Positions 52,752-61,233 of a stretch of 64,000 nt of DNA are shown here, in pieces. Under the pieces are notes generated by a model. The model was not told where the DNA came from, ran no database searches, and worked only from the letters and a program-made list of their open reading frames with translations. How positions within the stretch are numbered: the first letter of the stretch is position 1; every line of letters begins with the position of its first letter. Source of the DNA: Flavobacterium sp. (lineage in GTDB: Bacteria; Bacteroidota; Bacteroidia; Flavobacteriales; Flavobacteriaceae). The position numbers and the translations under genes are program-made. Location: positions 1-64,000 of the forward strand of contig NZ_JAPZUB010000035.1 of assembly GCF_027533505.1 (NCBI RefSeq). Direction: 5' to 3'.

Positions 52752-53590
52752 TGATTATGGATAATTTCATCGCGTATTTTGATACTATTCCTTCGTCACA
52801 CCGCGCCGCATTGTTGGCCGGTGGAATTGCTCTTTTTTGGCTTTTTGAGAGTGCCGCACCATTTATCCGCTTTACCTATTCCAAATGGCAACATGCGGGT
52901 ATCAACTTATTCTTTACGGGAACCACCATTTTGGTCAATTTTGCATTGGCCTTTTTATTGCTTCGCACGGCGGATTATAGCGTTCACCATGAAATCGGAT
53001 TGCTCAACCTTTTGCCCGAAATGCCTTCTTGGCTGTTTCTCATTGTGGGCTTGTTGGGGCTTGATTTTTTTGGAGCCTATTTAGCCCATTTTGTCGAGCA
53101 CCGTTGGTATCCCCTTTGGCGTTTTCACCTGATACACCATACCGACACATATTTGGATACCACTTCAGGTAATCGACACCACCCAGGGGAAAGTGTGATT
53201 CGTTTTGCCTTTACCTGTTTAGGAGTATTGATTATGGGTTGTCCGATGTGGTTGGTTTTTTTGTACCAATCCTTATCCGTAGTCATGACCCAATTTAACC
53301 ATGCTAACATTGGCCTTCCCAAAAAATTAGACCGTTGGATGAGTTACATTTTGGTTTCTCCCGACATGCATAAAGTACATCACCATTACCAGCTTCCCTA
53401 CACCGATAGCAATTATGGAAATATTTTTTCCATTTGGGACCGAATTTTGGGCACCTATCGTCACCTCGATCGAGAGCAAATTGTATATGGTATTGATACC
53501 CATCAAGACCCAAAGGAGCATAATAGACTTTCAAATTTACTGCAAATCCCTTTTCAACCGCTCAGAAAACCGACCCATAAACCGGAATAG
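52751..53590 (+). CDS. sterol desaturase / fatty acid hydroxylase family protein
   Basis: 279 residues, integral membrane di-iron oxygenase. Histidine boxes are visible: HFVEH (near 117), HLIHH (near 129), NRHHP (near 142) and HKVHHHY with a following YGN...WD (near 203-225). Four to five membrane helices. Substrates across the family include sterols, carotenoids, sphingoid and fatty acids. Given the carotenoid genes 9 kb away, carotenoid ring hydroxylation is possible but unsupported. Coupled to the alkB-like gene by TAATG. Confidence 0.9.
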   Translation: MIMDNFIAYFDTIPSSHRAALLAGGIALFWLFESAAPFIRFTYSKWQHAGINLFFTGTTILVNFALAFLLLRTADYSVHHEIGLLNLLPEMPSWLFLIVGLLGLDFFGAYLAHFVEHRWYPLWRFHLIHHTDTYLDTTSGNRHHPGESVIRFAFTCLGVLIMGCPMWLVFLYQSLSVVMTQFNHANIGLPKKLDRWMSYILVSPDMHKVHHHYQLPYTDSNYGNIFSIWDRILGTYRHLDREQIVYGIDTHQDPKEHNRLSNLLQIPFQPLRKPTHKPE

Positions 53591-53685
53591 ATTTCAATAT
53601 CGAAAAAAAAGGGGACCGCATTGTTTTACCTAAAAATTAACGCTTGTTCATCGTTTCATGTTGAACGGTATTCCGAATTTTGACT

Positions 53686-53967
53686 ATGCAAAACAAAGAA
53701 CTCACCGAAGCGCAAATTGACCGCATTATCGAAATGGCCTGGGAGGACCGTACTCCTTTTGAAGCCATTACCTATCAGTTTGGATTGTCTGAACAGGAGA
53801 CAATTACGCTCATGCGTCGTGAAATGAAACCCTCTAGCTTTCGTATGTGGCGTGCGCGTGTGCAAGGTCGAGCTACCAAACATGCCCAACGTCGTGTGAA
53901 AGGAATTGACCGTTTTAAATGCACTTTACAGCGGCAAATTACTGGAAATAAAATCTCCAAACGCTAA
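53686..53967 (+). CDS. TIGR03643 family protein
   Basis: 93 residues, small basic protein of the conserved TIGR03643 family (LTEAQIDRIIEMAWEDRTPF, then QFGLSEQETITLMRREMKPSSF and MWRARVQGRATKH). Helical N-terminal half resembles a helix-turn-helix; the second half is Arg/Lys-rich, so nucleic-acid binding is plausible. Function unknown. The ATG at 53686 is used rather than the TTG two codons before. Confidence 0.88.
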   Translation: MQNKELTEAQIDRIIEMAWEDRTPFEAITYQFGLSEQETITLMRREMKPSSFRMWRARVQGRATKHAQRRVKGIDRFKCTLQRQITGNKISKR

Positions 53968-54010
53968 ACCAAATGGATATTTTTTTACCTTCGTTAGGTA
54001 AATTAATAGT

Positions 54011-54946
54011 ATGAAAACACGGTATATCCTCGCATTATGCTTGTTCACTTTTTTGACACAAGCCCAAAGTAACTTCAGTGCGCAAGAAATTGAAATCAAT
54101 ACCTTACTCAAAGGAACATTAATCACACCCGCCTCTCCCGACACCTCAAATACCTTAGTCATTTTAATCGCTGGCTCGGGACCGACGAACCGCAATGGAA
54201 ATCAGCCCGGAATGTCGACCAATTGTTATAAATTTTTAGGGCAAAGTCTCGCTGAAAAAGGCATTTCTTTTTTTAGTTACGATAAACGGATCATTGCCCA
54301 AGTTATTCAAAAAACAATGGATGAAAAAACACTGCGTTTTGACGACATGGTCACCGATGCGAAAACTATACTACAGCATTTTTCAAATCTGAAAAAGTAC
54401 GCTAAAATTGTTCTCATCGGACACAGTGAAGGGTCTTTGGTAGGAATGTTGGCTGCACCTTACGGGGCCGATGCCTTTGTTTCGCTCGCAGGAGCAGGCC
54501 GCCCCGCTGATGAGATTTTGATTGAACAACTGACCCGAAACAAGCCGGAACAAAAAGAGGCATTGCGTCAATGTCTCGATGCGTTGAAAGCAACCCAGAA
54601 ATGGACATGTGACGTAGTTATTCCTGGCATGGAAAGTGTTTTTCGCCCTACTGTGCTCCCCTACTTATGCTCGTGGTTTGTTCACAATCCAGCCAAAATC
54701 ATCCGTGAACTTCAACTGCCCGTTTTGATCATCAACGGAGATAAAGATTTACAAGTTCCCGTAGAAGATGCAGCCTTGTTGAAAGCCGCCAAACCAGATG
54801 CGGTCTATGCTATTATTCCCAACATGAATCATGTGCTTAAAAACACCCCCGAGGAACAAGCCAATCGGCTATCGTATGCAGACGGAAAGTTACCTATCGA
54901 ACCGAAATTGACGGAAGTTATCATGGATTTTATAAAAAAATTGTAA
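54011..54946 (+). CDS. exported alpha/beta hydrolase (S33-like)
   Basis: 311 residues. Signal peptide MKTRYILALCLFTFLTQAQ. Oxyanion-hole-type LIAGSGPTNRNGN (about 52-64), nucleophile Ser in GHSEGSLVG (near 138-146), acid in INGDKDLQVP (near 243-252) and His in MNHVLK (near 274-279). Resembles serine aminopeptidase/acyl esterase-like secreted hydrolases. Substrate unknown. Followed 42 bp later by the M61 peptidase on the same strand. Confidence 0.9.
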   Translation: MKTRYILALCLFTFLTQAQSNFSAQEIEINTLLKGTLITPASPDTSNTLVILIAGSGPTNRNGNQPGMSTNCYKFLGQSLAEKGISFFSYDKRIIAQVIQKTMDEKTLRFDDMVTDAKTILQHFSNLKKYAKIVLIGHSEGSLVGMLAAPYGADAFVSLAGAGRPADEILIEQLTRNKPEQKEALRQCLDALKATQKWTCDVVIPGMESVFRPTVLPYLCSWFVHNPAKIIRELQLPVLIINGDKDLQVPVEDAALLKAAKPDAVYAIIPNMNHVLKNTPEEQANRLSYADGKLPIEPKLTEVIMDFIKKL

Positions 54947-54988
54947 CGAAACAACGATTTAGCCTACCAATGGCATAAATATTTTTCG

Positions 54989-56839
54989 ATGAAACAATTT
55001 TTATTTTCCTTTTTGGCCGCGCTGATGCTAGCAGGCTGTGGCGCTTCAACCCCTACGGTAGCCAAGAAAAACAATGTGGTCGTACATTTGGATTTGGTCA
55101 ACATTACCGATGACAAAGTCGCTGTCAGTGTGACGCCGCCAACCTTAACCGAAGCCGAAATTGTATACCATTTGCCCAAAATCATCCCAGGAACTTATGC
55201 GGTGGATGATTATGGTAAATTAATAGAGCAATTAAAAGCCTTTGACGCACAAGGAAAAGAACTACCTGTTCAAGCGTTAAGTACCAATTCGTGGCAAATC
55301 AAGGAGGCGCAAAAATTGGCTAAAATAACCTATCTCGTCAACGACACCTTTGATAGCGAACGCGGCGGTGGTTTTGGCGGTGGTATTTTTTCGCCCGCGG
55401 GAACCAATATCAATGCTGGGAAAAATTTCATGATCAACCAACATGGTTTTGTGGGTTATTTTGAGGGAAAAAAAGATATCAACTACGAGTTAAAAATTAC
55501 CCACCCCGACAGCATGTTTGGAGCAACTTCGTTACTTGATACCGATGCCTCAGCCACATCTGATGTATTTATCGCCGAACGATATAACGAATTGGTAGAT
55601 AATCCTATTATGTATGGAAAACCAGACTACACCTCTTTTCAAGTAGATGGTATGGACATTTTATTTAGTGTGTATTCTCCCAATGCCAAACACAGTGCTG
55701 CCGTTTTATCACCTGCCATCGAAAAGATGATTCGCGCCCAAAAGAAATTTTTGGGGCCGGTCAACAACAATAAAAAATATACGATCCTTCTTTACTTATC
55801 GGAAACCGACAAACCCGATGCGCGGGGATTTGGTGCTTTAGAGCACAACACTTCAACTACCGTAGTATTTCCCGAAATGATGCCCGCAGAAGCCCTTGGA
55901 AAGCAATTGATTGATGTGGTTTCGCATGAGTTCTTCCATATCGTTACGCCACTTGGTGTACATTCCCATGAAATTCATTATTTTGATTTCAATAATCCCA
56001 AAATGTCGCAACATTTGTGGATGTATGAAGGAGTTACCGAATATTTTGCCAACCTGTTTCAAGTCAATCAAGGACTTATCTCGGAAGAAGATTTTTACAA
56101 ACGAATGGCCAATAAAATAAGTGAAGCCAAACGAATGAATGACACGATGCCCTTTACCGAAATGAGTCAGAATGTACTCACAGAACCCTACAAATCCCAA
56201 TACTTAAATGTTTATAGTAAGGGAGCGCTGATTGGGATGTGTATCGACATTATTATTCGTGAAAAGAGCAATGGAACGCGAGGTATTTTGGACTTAATGC
56301 AAAAACTCACCGAAAAATACGGGCCCTCTCGTCCGTTTTTGGATGCTGAATTATTTGACGAAGTTACCGCGATGACCTATCCTGAAGTAGGTACTTTTCT
56401 CCGCACCCATGTATCGGGAAGTACGCCAATTGATTATGCAAGCTATTTTGCCAAAATGGGCGTTGGTAAAGGTAAAATTCAAAAGCCTGAAAATGTATTG
56501 TTTTTAAAACGTACGCCTTGTATTACTGCCAATAGCAACAAAGAAATCGTTGTGCGTAATGATACGGAGTTATCGCCGTTTATGCAAGGTATAGGACTGA
56601 AAGCCGACGACATCATCACAGGAATAGATGGTAAATCGTATACGATGGATGCCATCGGTCCTTTGATGGATGCCGTTCAAAAATGGAAAGAAAATGATTC
56701 CGTTACCATAACCGTAACTCGTGGCGGTAAACCATTGACACTAAATGGAAAAGCAGTGTTTTCATATGTCGAAAATGAAGGATATATTACCATTGACCCT
56801 TCAAAAAACCAACTAAAAACATCCTGGCTAAAAGGATAA
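54989..56839 (+). CDS. M61 family metallopeptidase (glycyl aminopeptidase-like) lipoprotein with PDZ domain
   Basis: 616 residues with lipobox LAGC (Cys 18). The zinc site is HEFFH (near 313-317) in VVSHEFFHIVTPLGVHS, with the downstream glutamate in YEGVTEYFANL (near 347). An N-terminal beta domain (about 25-200, IPGTYAVDDYGKL) precedes it, and a PDZ domain closes the protein (about 515-600, GIGLKADDIITGIDGKSY). M61 enzymes are aminopeptidases favouring Gly/Ala. Acts on the periplasmic side or cell surface. A good terminator follows. Confidence 0.92.
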   Translation: MKQFLFSFLAALMLAGCGASTPTVAKKNNVVVHLDLVNITDDKVAVSVTPPTLTEAEIVYHLPKIIPGTYAVDDYGKLIEQLKAFDAQGKELPVQALSTNSWQIKEAQKLAKITYLVNDTFDSERGGGFGGGIFSPAGTNINAGKNFMINQHGFVGYFEGKKDINYELKITHPDSMFGATSLLDTDASATSDVFIAERYNELVDNPIMYGKPDYTSFQVDGMDILFSVYSPNAKHSAAVLSPAIEKMIRAQKKFLGPVNNNKKYTILLYLSETDKPDARGFGALEHNTSTTVVFPEMMPAEALGKQLIDVVSHEFFHIVTPLGVHSHEIHYFDFNNPKMSQHLWMYEGVTEYFANLFQVNQGLISEEDFYKRMANKISEAKRMNDTMPFTEMSQNVLTEPYKSQYLNVYSKGALIGMCIDIIIREKSNGTRGILDLMQKLTEKYGPSRPFLDAELFDEVTAMTYPEVGTFLRTHVSGSTPIDYASYFAKMGVGKGKIQKPENVLFLKRTPCITANSNKEIVVRNDTELSPFMQGIGLKADDIITGIDGKSYTMDAIGPLMDAVQKWKENDSVTITVTRGGKPLTLNGKAVFSYVENEGYITIDPSKNQLKTSWLKG

Positions 56840-56863
56840 ACTTGAATAGACCCTTTGCGAAAG

Positions 56864-56898
56864 TCCTCAATTTGATTATCGAATTGAGGATTTTTTTT
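56864..56898 (+). terminator. terminator of the M61 peptidase gene
   Basis: TCCTCAATT (56864-56872) and AATTGAGGA (56882-56890) form a perfect 9-bp stem followed by eight T. Confidence 0.88.
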
Positions 56899-56920
56899 CA
56901 TCTTTGCGAAAAATAAAATC

Positions 56921-57640
56921 ATGCGAAAAATCAGTATTTATTTACTTGCATCTGCCCTTTTCATCAGTTGTGCCGAAGAGAAAAAACCAGTCGATGGATT
57001 GGAATTATCGGGAACCATCAAAGGTTTTAAAAAAGGAACCTTGTATATTCAGCGCATCAAAGACGATTCCCTCCTCGTTCCTATTGATTCCATTATGTTT
57101 GCAGGAACTTCTGAATTCAAAACTCATATTGACCTGAAACACCCCGAAATGCTCTATTTATTTATTGACCGTGGTGTTAGCAATTCGGTTGACAACAACC
57201 TTCCTTTTTTCGCAGAACCCGGTTCGATGACGGTGGAAACTTCTTTGGATTATTTTACCGCAGATGCCGTCATAAAAGGGTCGAAAAACCAGGAGTTGTA
57301 TGACCAATACAAGATTATGATGTCGCGATTGATTGATAAGAATTTAGAATTAATTCAATTGGGGTTAATCGCCAAAAAAGACAATAACGTATCACGCTTG
57401 GATAGTATCCAAAAAGAACAGGATGAAAACTTGAAGAGACGCTATTTGATTACGACCAACTTTATTGTAAATAATAGTAATTATGAAATAGCACCGTATA
57501 TCGCGTTGGCAGAAATTCCCGACGTTTCGCTTAAATATTTGGACACCATCGACAAATCAATGAGTCCCAAAATTAGTAAAACGAAATACGGTAAAAAACT
57601 AAGAACCTATGCCGCGGAGCGCCGAAAATTAGGACAATAA
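56921..57640 (+). CDS. DUF4369 lipoprotein without a thioredoxin domain
   Basis: 239 residues, lipobox FISC (Cys about 17) then AEEKK. The first 130 residues are a DUF4369 domain (LELSGTIKGFKKGTLYIQRI, DSIMFAGTSEFKTHID). DUF4369 is usually fused to an AhpC/TSA thioredoxin-like domain; here the rest is helical (MMSRLIDKNLELIQLGLI; RYLITTNFIVNNSNYEIAPY) and stops where the thioredoxin would begin, with no CxxC. So this is a naturally short variant or a truncated relative. Function unknown. Confidence 0.85.
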   Translation: MRKISIYLLASALFISCAEEKKPVDGLELSGTIKGFKKGTLYIQRIKDDSLLVPIDSIMFAGTSEFKTHIDLKHPEMLYLFIDRGVSNSVDNNLPFFAEPGSMTVETSLDYFTADAVIKGSKNQELYDQYKIMMSRLIDKNLELIQLGLIAKKDNNVSRLDSIQKEQDENLKRRYLITTNFIVNNSNYEIAPYIALAEIPDVSLKYLDTIDKSMSPKISKTKYGKKLRTYAAERRKLGQ

Positions 57641-57643
57641 AAA

Positions 57644-57668
57644 AACGGTCGATGACCGTTTTTTTTGT
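57644..57668. terminator. bidirectional terminator
   Basis: AACGGTC (57644-57650) and GACCGTT (57654-57660) pair over a GAT loop with T-runs on one side and A-runs on the other, between convergent genes ending at 57640 and 57671. Confidence 0.88.
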
Positions 57669-57670
57669 AT

Positions 57671-58684
57671 CTAAGGATTTACATTTGTCACTGTATTATC
57701 TAGGTGGCGTCGCAAACGATTGGGCGCCGTAAAATCTTCCTCCACTGGCGTAGCTACTCCATTAACTACAGGCCCTGTAAATTTACGAGGGATACCCCGA
57801 CGTTCGTCTACATTGGGTGTCGTAGGGTCATCTACAGCAGCTCCATTAAACGGGTAATAATAAGTAATTCCATTAACCACGTAACTTCGCTCGAACTTGG
57901 TTAAATAGGAATCATTATCATCATCTATATCGACCATATTGGCCCTACCGTCATCATCAGAATCATAATCTTTGGGGTTATCACTCCAATTGGTCAAGGG
58001 GAAATTACGTTCATCACGGGAGAGTATTCCATCGCGGTCATGATCTCGATACCGCAGTTCTATGAACTTAAAAGAAAAAACAATAGGAGAATAGGCAGGT
58101 ATATTAGACGTGTTATTGTTGAAGTACCCTAAACCAGAGGGTAAAAACATTACTCCGGCACCATAACCGTCAAATTGGATTGGCTGACCCGGTACTGCCG
58201 AGTATGTCCCCGATTTGAAGTTGGGAAACACATGACCCCATCCAGGAATAACTGATTCTAAAGCAAACCAAACAGGTGAAACAGCCTGATCAAAGGCAGC
58301 TAAATCCAATTTAATTCCTTTATATGCCACATGAACAGAATCAACTTGAGTAGGTCTTTTCTGGGTCCCTTCTCTAAATTTGATGAAATACAACTTATAA
58401 TTGATATCATCTTGAGCAATCAAAGTATCGCGCAAAGGATATTGCGTTTGATTTCGGATGGAAGTTTGCGTACCATTTTCGGGAATCTTGTAAAACTCTA
58501 CATCAAAAGTAGTCGGATTCACTTCCATATAATGCGTATCCAAAAAATCATCGATTGCTGCAATGTCTGTAGCATACTGTTCGGCTCTATCGCGAACCGG
58601 AATTGTAGGCGAGCTTTCTTTAGTACATGAAGAGCTTACAATGACTAAGGCAAATGCCCACAACGTAAAAATTTTATAACGCAT
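57671..58684 (-). CDS. FKBP-type peptidyl-prolyl isomerase-like lipoprotein with acidic Ca-binding-like tail
   Basis: About 337 residues, lipobox SSSC (Cys about 20). The FKBP-like core (about 85-230) includes YKGIKLD, VIPGWGHVFPNFKSG, GAGVMFLPSGLGYF and SPIVFSFKFIELR. The tail has two acidic loops, DHDRDGILSRDE (near 235-246) and DYDSDDDGRANMVDIDDDND (near 259-278), like EF-hand or thrombospondin-3 repeats. Periplasmic/outer-membrane protein folding role inferred. The ATG at 58684 is preferred over 58711. The tail fused to an FKBP core is not standard for bacterial FKBPs. Confidence 0.85.
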   Translation of the reverse strand: MRYKIFTLWAFALVIVSSSCTKESSPTIPVRDRAEQYATDIAAIDDFLDTHYMEVNPTTFDVEFYKIPENGTQTSIRNQTQYPLRDTLIAQDDINYKLYFIKFREGTQKRPTQVDSVHVAYKGIKLDLAAFDQAVSPVWFALESVIPGWGHVFPNFKSGTYSAVPGQPIQFDGYGAGVMFLPSGLGYFNNNTSNIPAYSPIVFSFKFIELRYRDHDRDGILSRDERNFPLTNWSDNPKDYDSDDDGRANMVDIDDDNDSYLTKFERSYVVNGITYYYPFNGAAVDDPTTPNVDERRGIPRKFTGPVVNGVATPVEEDFTAPNRLRRHLDNTVTNVNP

Positions 58685-58765
58685 AGAAATTACTGTATTT
58701 ATGGCGTGCAAGATACAATATTGATTTATTTTTGTAAACTATTTAACGTAGTTTTTACCCTGTTT

Positions 58766-59158
58766 ATGAGAGTTGACAAATACTTGTGGTGTGTGCGCTA
58801 CTATAAATCTCGAAACTTAGCCACAGAAGCTTGCAAAAAAAATCAAGTCCAAGTCAATGGGCAAGCGGCTAAAGCCTCCCGCGAAGTATATCCTGGCGAT
58901 CGAATTCAGTTTCGAAAAGACCAAATTCAGTACCAAATCAGCGTTTTGGATCTACCTCCAAATCGGGTAGGTGCCAAACTAACCGATATTTATCGCAAAG
59001 ACGAAACACCGGCAGAAGCGTTTGCCCATTTGGAAATGCTCAAACTATCCAAAGAGCACTACCGAAAAACTGGGGTTGGTCGCCCTACCAAAAAAGACCG
59101 ACGGGACTTGGATGGACTTACAAATGATTCTTGGGGTGATGAAAATACTGACGCATAA
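58766..59158 (+). CDS. S4-domain RNA-binding protein (HslR/Hsp15-like)
   Basis: About 130 residues. S4 domain at the N-terminus: MRVDKYLWCVRYYKSRNLAT and QVQVNGQAAKASREVYPGD. E. coli Hsp15 binds stalled 50S subunits carrying peptidyl-tRNA; a similar ribosome-rescue role is inferred. The ATG at 58766 starts precisely at the conserved MRVDKYL; upstream in-frame codons overlap the divergent FKBP control region. A TATTTTTG -7 box lies at 58727-58734. The next gene starts inside its last 20 bp. Confidence 0.9.
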   Translation: MRVDKYLWCVRYYKSRNLATEACKKNQVQVNGQAAKASREVYPGDRIQFRKDQIQYQISVLDLPPNRVGAKLTDIYRKDETPAEAFAHLEMLKLSKEHYRKTGVGRPTKKDRRDLDGLTNDSWGDENTDA

Positions 59159-59723
59159 ATACTGGGAAGAACGCTATGAAAAAGGCGATACGGGTTGGGA
59201 TATGGGTATTCCCTCTCCTCCCCTGAAAGCCTATTTGGATCAAGTGGAGGACAAAAACAAAGCGCTGCTCATTCCCGGAGCCGGTCATGGGTATGAATTA
59301 GAATACGCGCTCTCACTAGGATTTACCAACATCACCGTATTGGATTATGCGGAAGCTCCGTTGCAAGCTATTCGAAATCGCCTTCCTGAAAATGAACGCT
59401 TTCGCTTGGTACAATCCGATTTTTTCGACCATCATGACACTTATGATTTAATTTTGGAACAAACGTTCTTCTGTGCACTTTCACCCACCTTGCGCAATGA
59501 TTATGTGAGGCACATGCACAGGGTATTGAAATCGGGCGGCAAATTGGTTGGACTCTTATTTCAATTCCCGCTTACCGAATCGGGGCCCCCTTTTGGAGGG
59601 TCAATTGCTGAATATTGGGAACGATTTGAACCTTTATTTTCAATTCAAACGTTAGAAACCTGCTACAATTCGATTCCACCCCGCCAAGGAAACGAACTCT
59701 TTTTTATCTTTAACAAAAAATAA
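59139..59723 (+). CDS. TPMT-like SAM-dependent methyltransferase
   Basis: 195 residues. The thiopurine S-methyltransferase-family start (KYWEERYEKGDTGWDMGIPS, about 6-25) is followed by SAM motif I LLIPGAGHGYE (near 43-53), the acidic ribose-binding VLDYAE (near 66) and LILEQTFFCAL (near 103). The physiological substrate in bacteria is uncertain; oxyanions, thiols or halides have been reported for relatives. It overlaps the S4 gene by 20 bp, so is read from the same mRNA. The ATG at 59139 matches the family's start. Confidence 0.88.
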   Translation: MKILTHKYWEERYEKGDTGWDMGIPSPPLKAYLDQVEDKNKALLIPGAGHGYELEYALSLGFTNITVLDYAEAPLQAIRNRLPENERFRLVQSDFFDHHDTYDLILEQTFFCALSPTLRNDYVRHMHRVLKSGGKLVGLLFQFPLTESGPPFGGSIAEYWERFEPLFSIQTLETCYNSIPPRQGNELFFIFNKK

Positions 59724-59734
59724 CAGAACCCTTC

Positions 59735-60229
59735 ATGAACGAGCATCGTATTTTGGACCACCAGCAAATAGAGCACACATTAAAGCGTATTGCGTATCAA
59801 ATTTATGAAACCTTTGTTACAGAGGAGCATATCGTTCTTGCGGGGATTGCCTCCAACGGTTATATCCTTGCCGAACGATTGGGCGCTATTCTTCAGTCCA
59901 TTTCGCCATTGAAAGTAGAATTGTGTGCGGTGAACATGAATAAACAAGTCCCTTTAGACCCCATCACCACCTCTTTGGCACCAGAGCACTATGCCTACAA
60001 AGGAATTGTAGTGGTTGATGATGTTTTAAACTCGGGAAGCACACTGATGTATGGTGTAAAACACTTTTTAAATGTGCCGGTAAAAAAATGTAAAACCGTT
60101 GTACTTGTGGATCGTAATCACAAAAACTATCCAATCAAGGTAGACTTTAAAGGCATTTCGCTTTCGACTTCATTACAGGAACATGTGACAGTAGTTTTGG
60201 AAAAGGAATCATATGCCTTCTTGAGTTAA
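59735..60229 (+). CDS. PyrR-like phosphoribosyltransferase
   Basis: 164 residues. The PRPP-binding motif VVVDDVLNSGSTLMYGVKHF (about 91-110) and flexible loop are characteristic of type I phosphoribosyltransferases; overall length and opening (ILDHQQIEHTLKRIAYQIYE) resemble PyrR, which in Gram-positives both regulates pyr mRNA and has uracil phosphoribosyltransferase activity. An RNA-binding role is not evident here. Its last 21 bp overlap the 3' end of aroK on the opposite strand. Confidence 0.9.
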   Translation: MNEHRILDHQQIEHTLKRIAYQIYETFVTEEHIVLAGIASNGYILAERLGAILQSISPLKVELCAVNMNKQVPLDPITTSLAPEHYAYKGIVVVDDVLNSGSTLMYGVKHFLNVPVKKCKTVVLVDRNHKNYPIKVDFKGISLSTSLQEHVTVVLEKESYAFLS

Positions 60230-60739
60230 CCAGCGGCGAATTTCCATTACAATTTCCTCGGGTGTTTTACCATCAATAGGAGTAGTCAAACGCGATTGTA
60301 AATAATAGTAACTGCGATCAAACAAATGCTTGGCAATGTACTCTTCGAGTTCGGCCTCAATTAGGTTTTGAATCAAAGGTCGTTGGGCTGTTTGCGATTG
60401 TAAGCGCCGGGCTAAAGTAGTCACACTTCCCTTAAGGTACACCGAATAAACATGCTCACGTTGCAACCACTCGTGATGATTATAATAACAAGGCGTTCCT
60501 CCTCCTGTACTCATGACAAAAGAAGTAGGAGACTGCATCCATTGCTCAAACGACTGATGCTCTAACTTGCGAAAAGCCAATTCCCCCTTATCTGCAAACA
60601 GGGTAGGTATTGAAATTCCTGCCACTGCTTCTATTTCGCCGTCAAGTTCCACAAAAGTACAACCCAATTGTTGGGCCAACAACGCGCCAATTGTGGACTT
60701 ACCCGACCCCATGTACCCTGTTAAAACGACTTTAAACAT
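60209..60739 (-). CDS. aroK: shikimate kinase
   Basis: Phosphorylates shikimate to shikimate 3-phosphate in chorismate synthesis. 176 residues. P-loop GYMGSGKST (8-16), shikimate-binding Asp in ELDGEIEA (about 31-38), Arg in AFRKLE (near 56-61), GGGTPC (about 79-84) and the LID region near 115-122 (SQTAQRPL). Standard length. Convergent with and overlapping the phosphoribosyltransferase gene by 21 bp. Confidence 0.96.
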   Translation of the reverse strand: MFKVVLTGYMGSGKSTIGALLAQQLGCTFVELDGEIEAVAGISIPTLFADKGELAFRKLEHQSFEQWMQSPTSFVMSTGGGTPCYYNHHEWLQREHVYSVYLKGSVTTLARRLQSQTAQRPLIQNLIEAELEEYIAKHLFDRSYYYLQSRLTTPIDGKTPEEIVMEIRRWLTQEGI

Positions 60740-60809
60740 AGACTAAATCCTTAACAATTAAGACCTTAAGTTACGAACTGAAAAAAAGGTAAATTTATAA
60801 TAAAATTGG

Positions 60810-60841
60810 TTTGAAAAATTAATTAAATCGCCTTATATTTG
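60810..60841 (+). promoter_or_regulatory. consensus promoter of the tRNA-Lys genes
   Basis: TTTG (60810-60813), a 20-bp spacer and TATATTTG (60834-60841). Transcription would begin near 60847, about 19 nt before the first tRNA. Best promoter match in the window. Confidence 0.7.
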
Positions 60842-60865
60842 CACCCGCATTCAAGAAATGTGATC

Positions 60866-60938
60866 GACTCGATAGCTCAGTTGGTAGAGCACAACACTTT
60901 TAATGTTGGGGTCCTGGGTTCGAGCCCCAGTCGGGTCA
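60866..60938 (+). tRNA. tRNA-Lys(TTT), copy 1
   Basis: 73 nt without encoded CCA. Acceptor GACTCGA/TCGGGTC, D-arm GCTCAGTTGGTAGAGC, anticodon stem CAACA/TGTTG with loop CTTTTAA (anticodon TTT), T-arm CTGGG-TTCGAGC-CCCAG, discriminator A. All arms pair. Confidence 0.97.
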
Positions 60939-60973
60939 CTACGACCCAAAGTCGAAAACTCTTGAAATGCATT

Positions 60974-61046
60974 GACTCGATAGCTCAGTTGGTAGAGCAC
61001 AACACTTTTAATGTTGGGGTCCTGGGTTCGAGCCCCAGTCGGGTCA
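60974..61046 (+). tRNA. tRNA-Lys(TTT), copy 2
   Basis: Identical to copy 1 over all 73 nt, 35 nt downstream. The spacer holds no terminator, so both are cut from one transcript. Confidence 0.97.
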
Positions 61047-61049
61047 CAA

Positions 61050-61083
61050 AAAGACGTTGCGTGCAACGTCTTTATTATTTTTT
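61050..61083 (+). terminator. strong terminator between tRNA-Lys and tRNA-Leu
   Basis: AAAGACGTTGC and GCAACGTCTTT form an 11-bp perfect stem with a 2-nt loop, followed by TTTATTATTTTTT. It ends only 2 bp before tRNA-Leu, so that tRNA needs read-through or a start site inside this stretch. Confidence 0.75.
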
Positions 61084-61084
61084 A

Positions 61085-61166
61085 GGCCACGTGGAGAAAT
61101 TGGTAGACTCGCCATCTTGAGGGGGTGGTGCTGCAAGGCGTATGGGTTCGAATCCCATCGTGGTCA
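61085..61166 (+). tRNA. tRNA-Leu(GAG)
   Basis: 82 nt, class II with a long variable arm (GTGCTGCAAGGCGT). Acceptor GGCCACG/CGTGGTC, anticodon stem CCATC/GGTGG, loop TTGAGGG (anticodon GAG), T-arm ATGGG-TTCGAAT-CCCAT, discriminator A. Confidence 0.95.
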
Positions 61167-61171
61167 CGAAT

Positions 61172-61233
61172 AAATAAAATTCCCTAAAACGAATGAAAAT
61201 TTATTTTCAAATTCGTTTTAGGGAATTTTATTT
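61172..61233. repeat. 23-bp perfect inverted repeat downstream of tRNA-Leu
   Basis: Arms 61172-61194 and 61211-61233 are exact reverse complements (core TTCCCTAAAACGAAT), and a further 6 bp (GAAAAT/ATTTTC) pair inside after a two-base bulge. It may terminate the tRNA-Leu transcript in one or both directions, although 29 bp of stem is more than termination needs. Confidence 0.7.

Noticed and set aside
60839..61120. Protein-coding frames across the tRNA genes
   Set aside because: They translate the two tRNA-Lys genes and their spacer; the repeated peptide simply reflects the duplicated tRNA.
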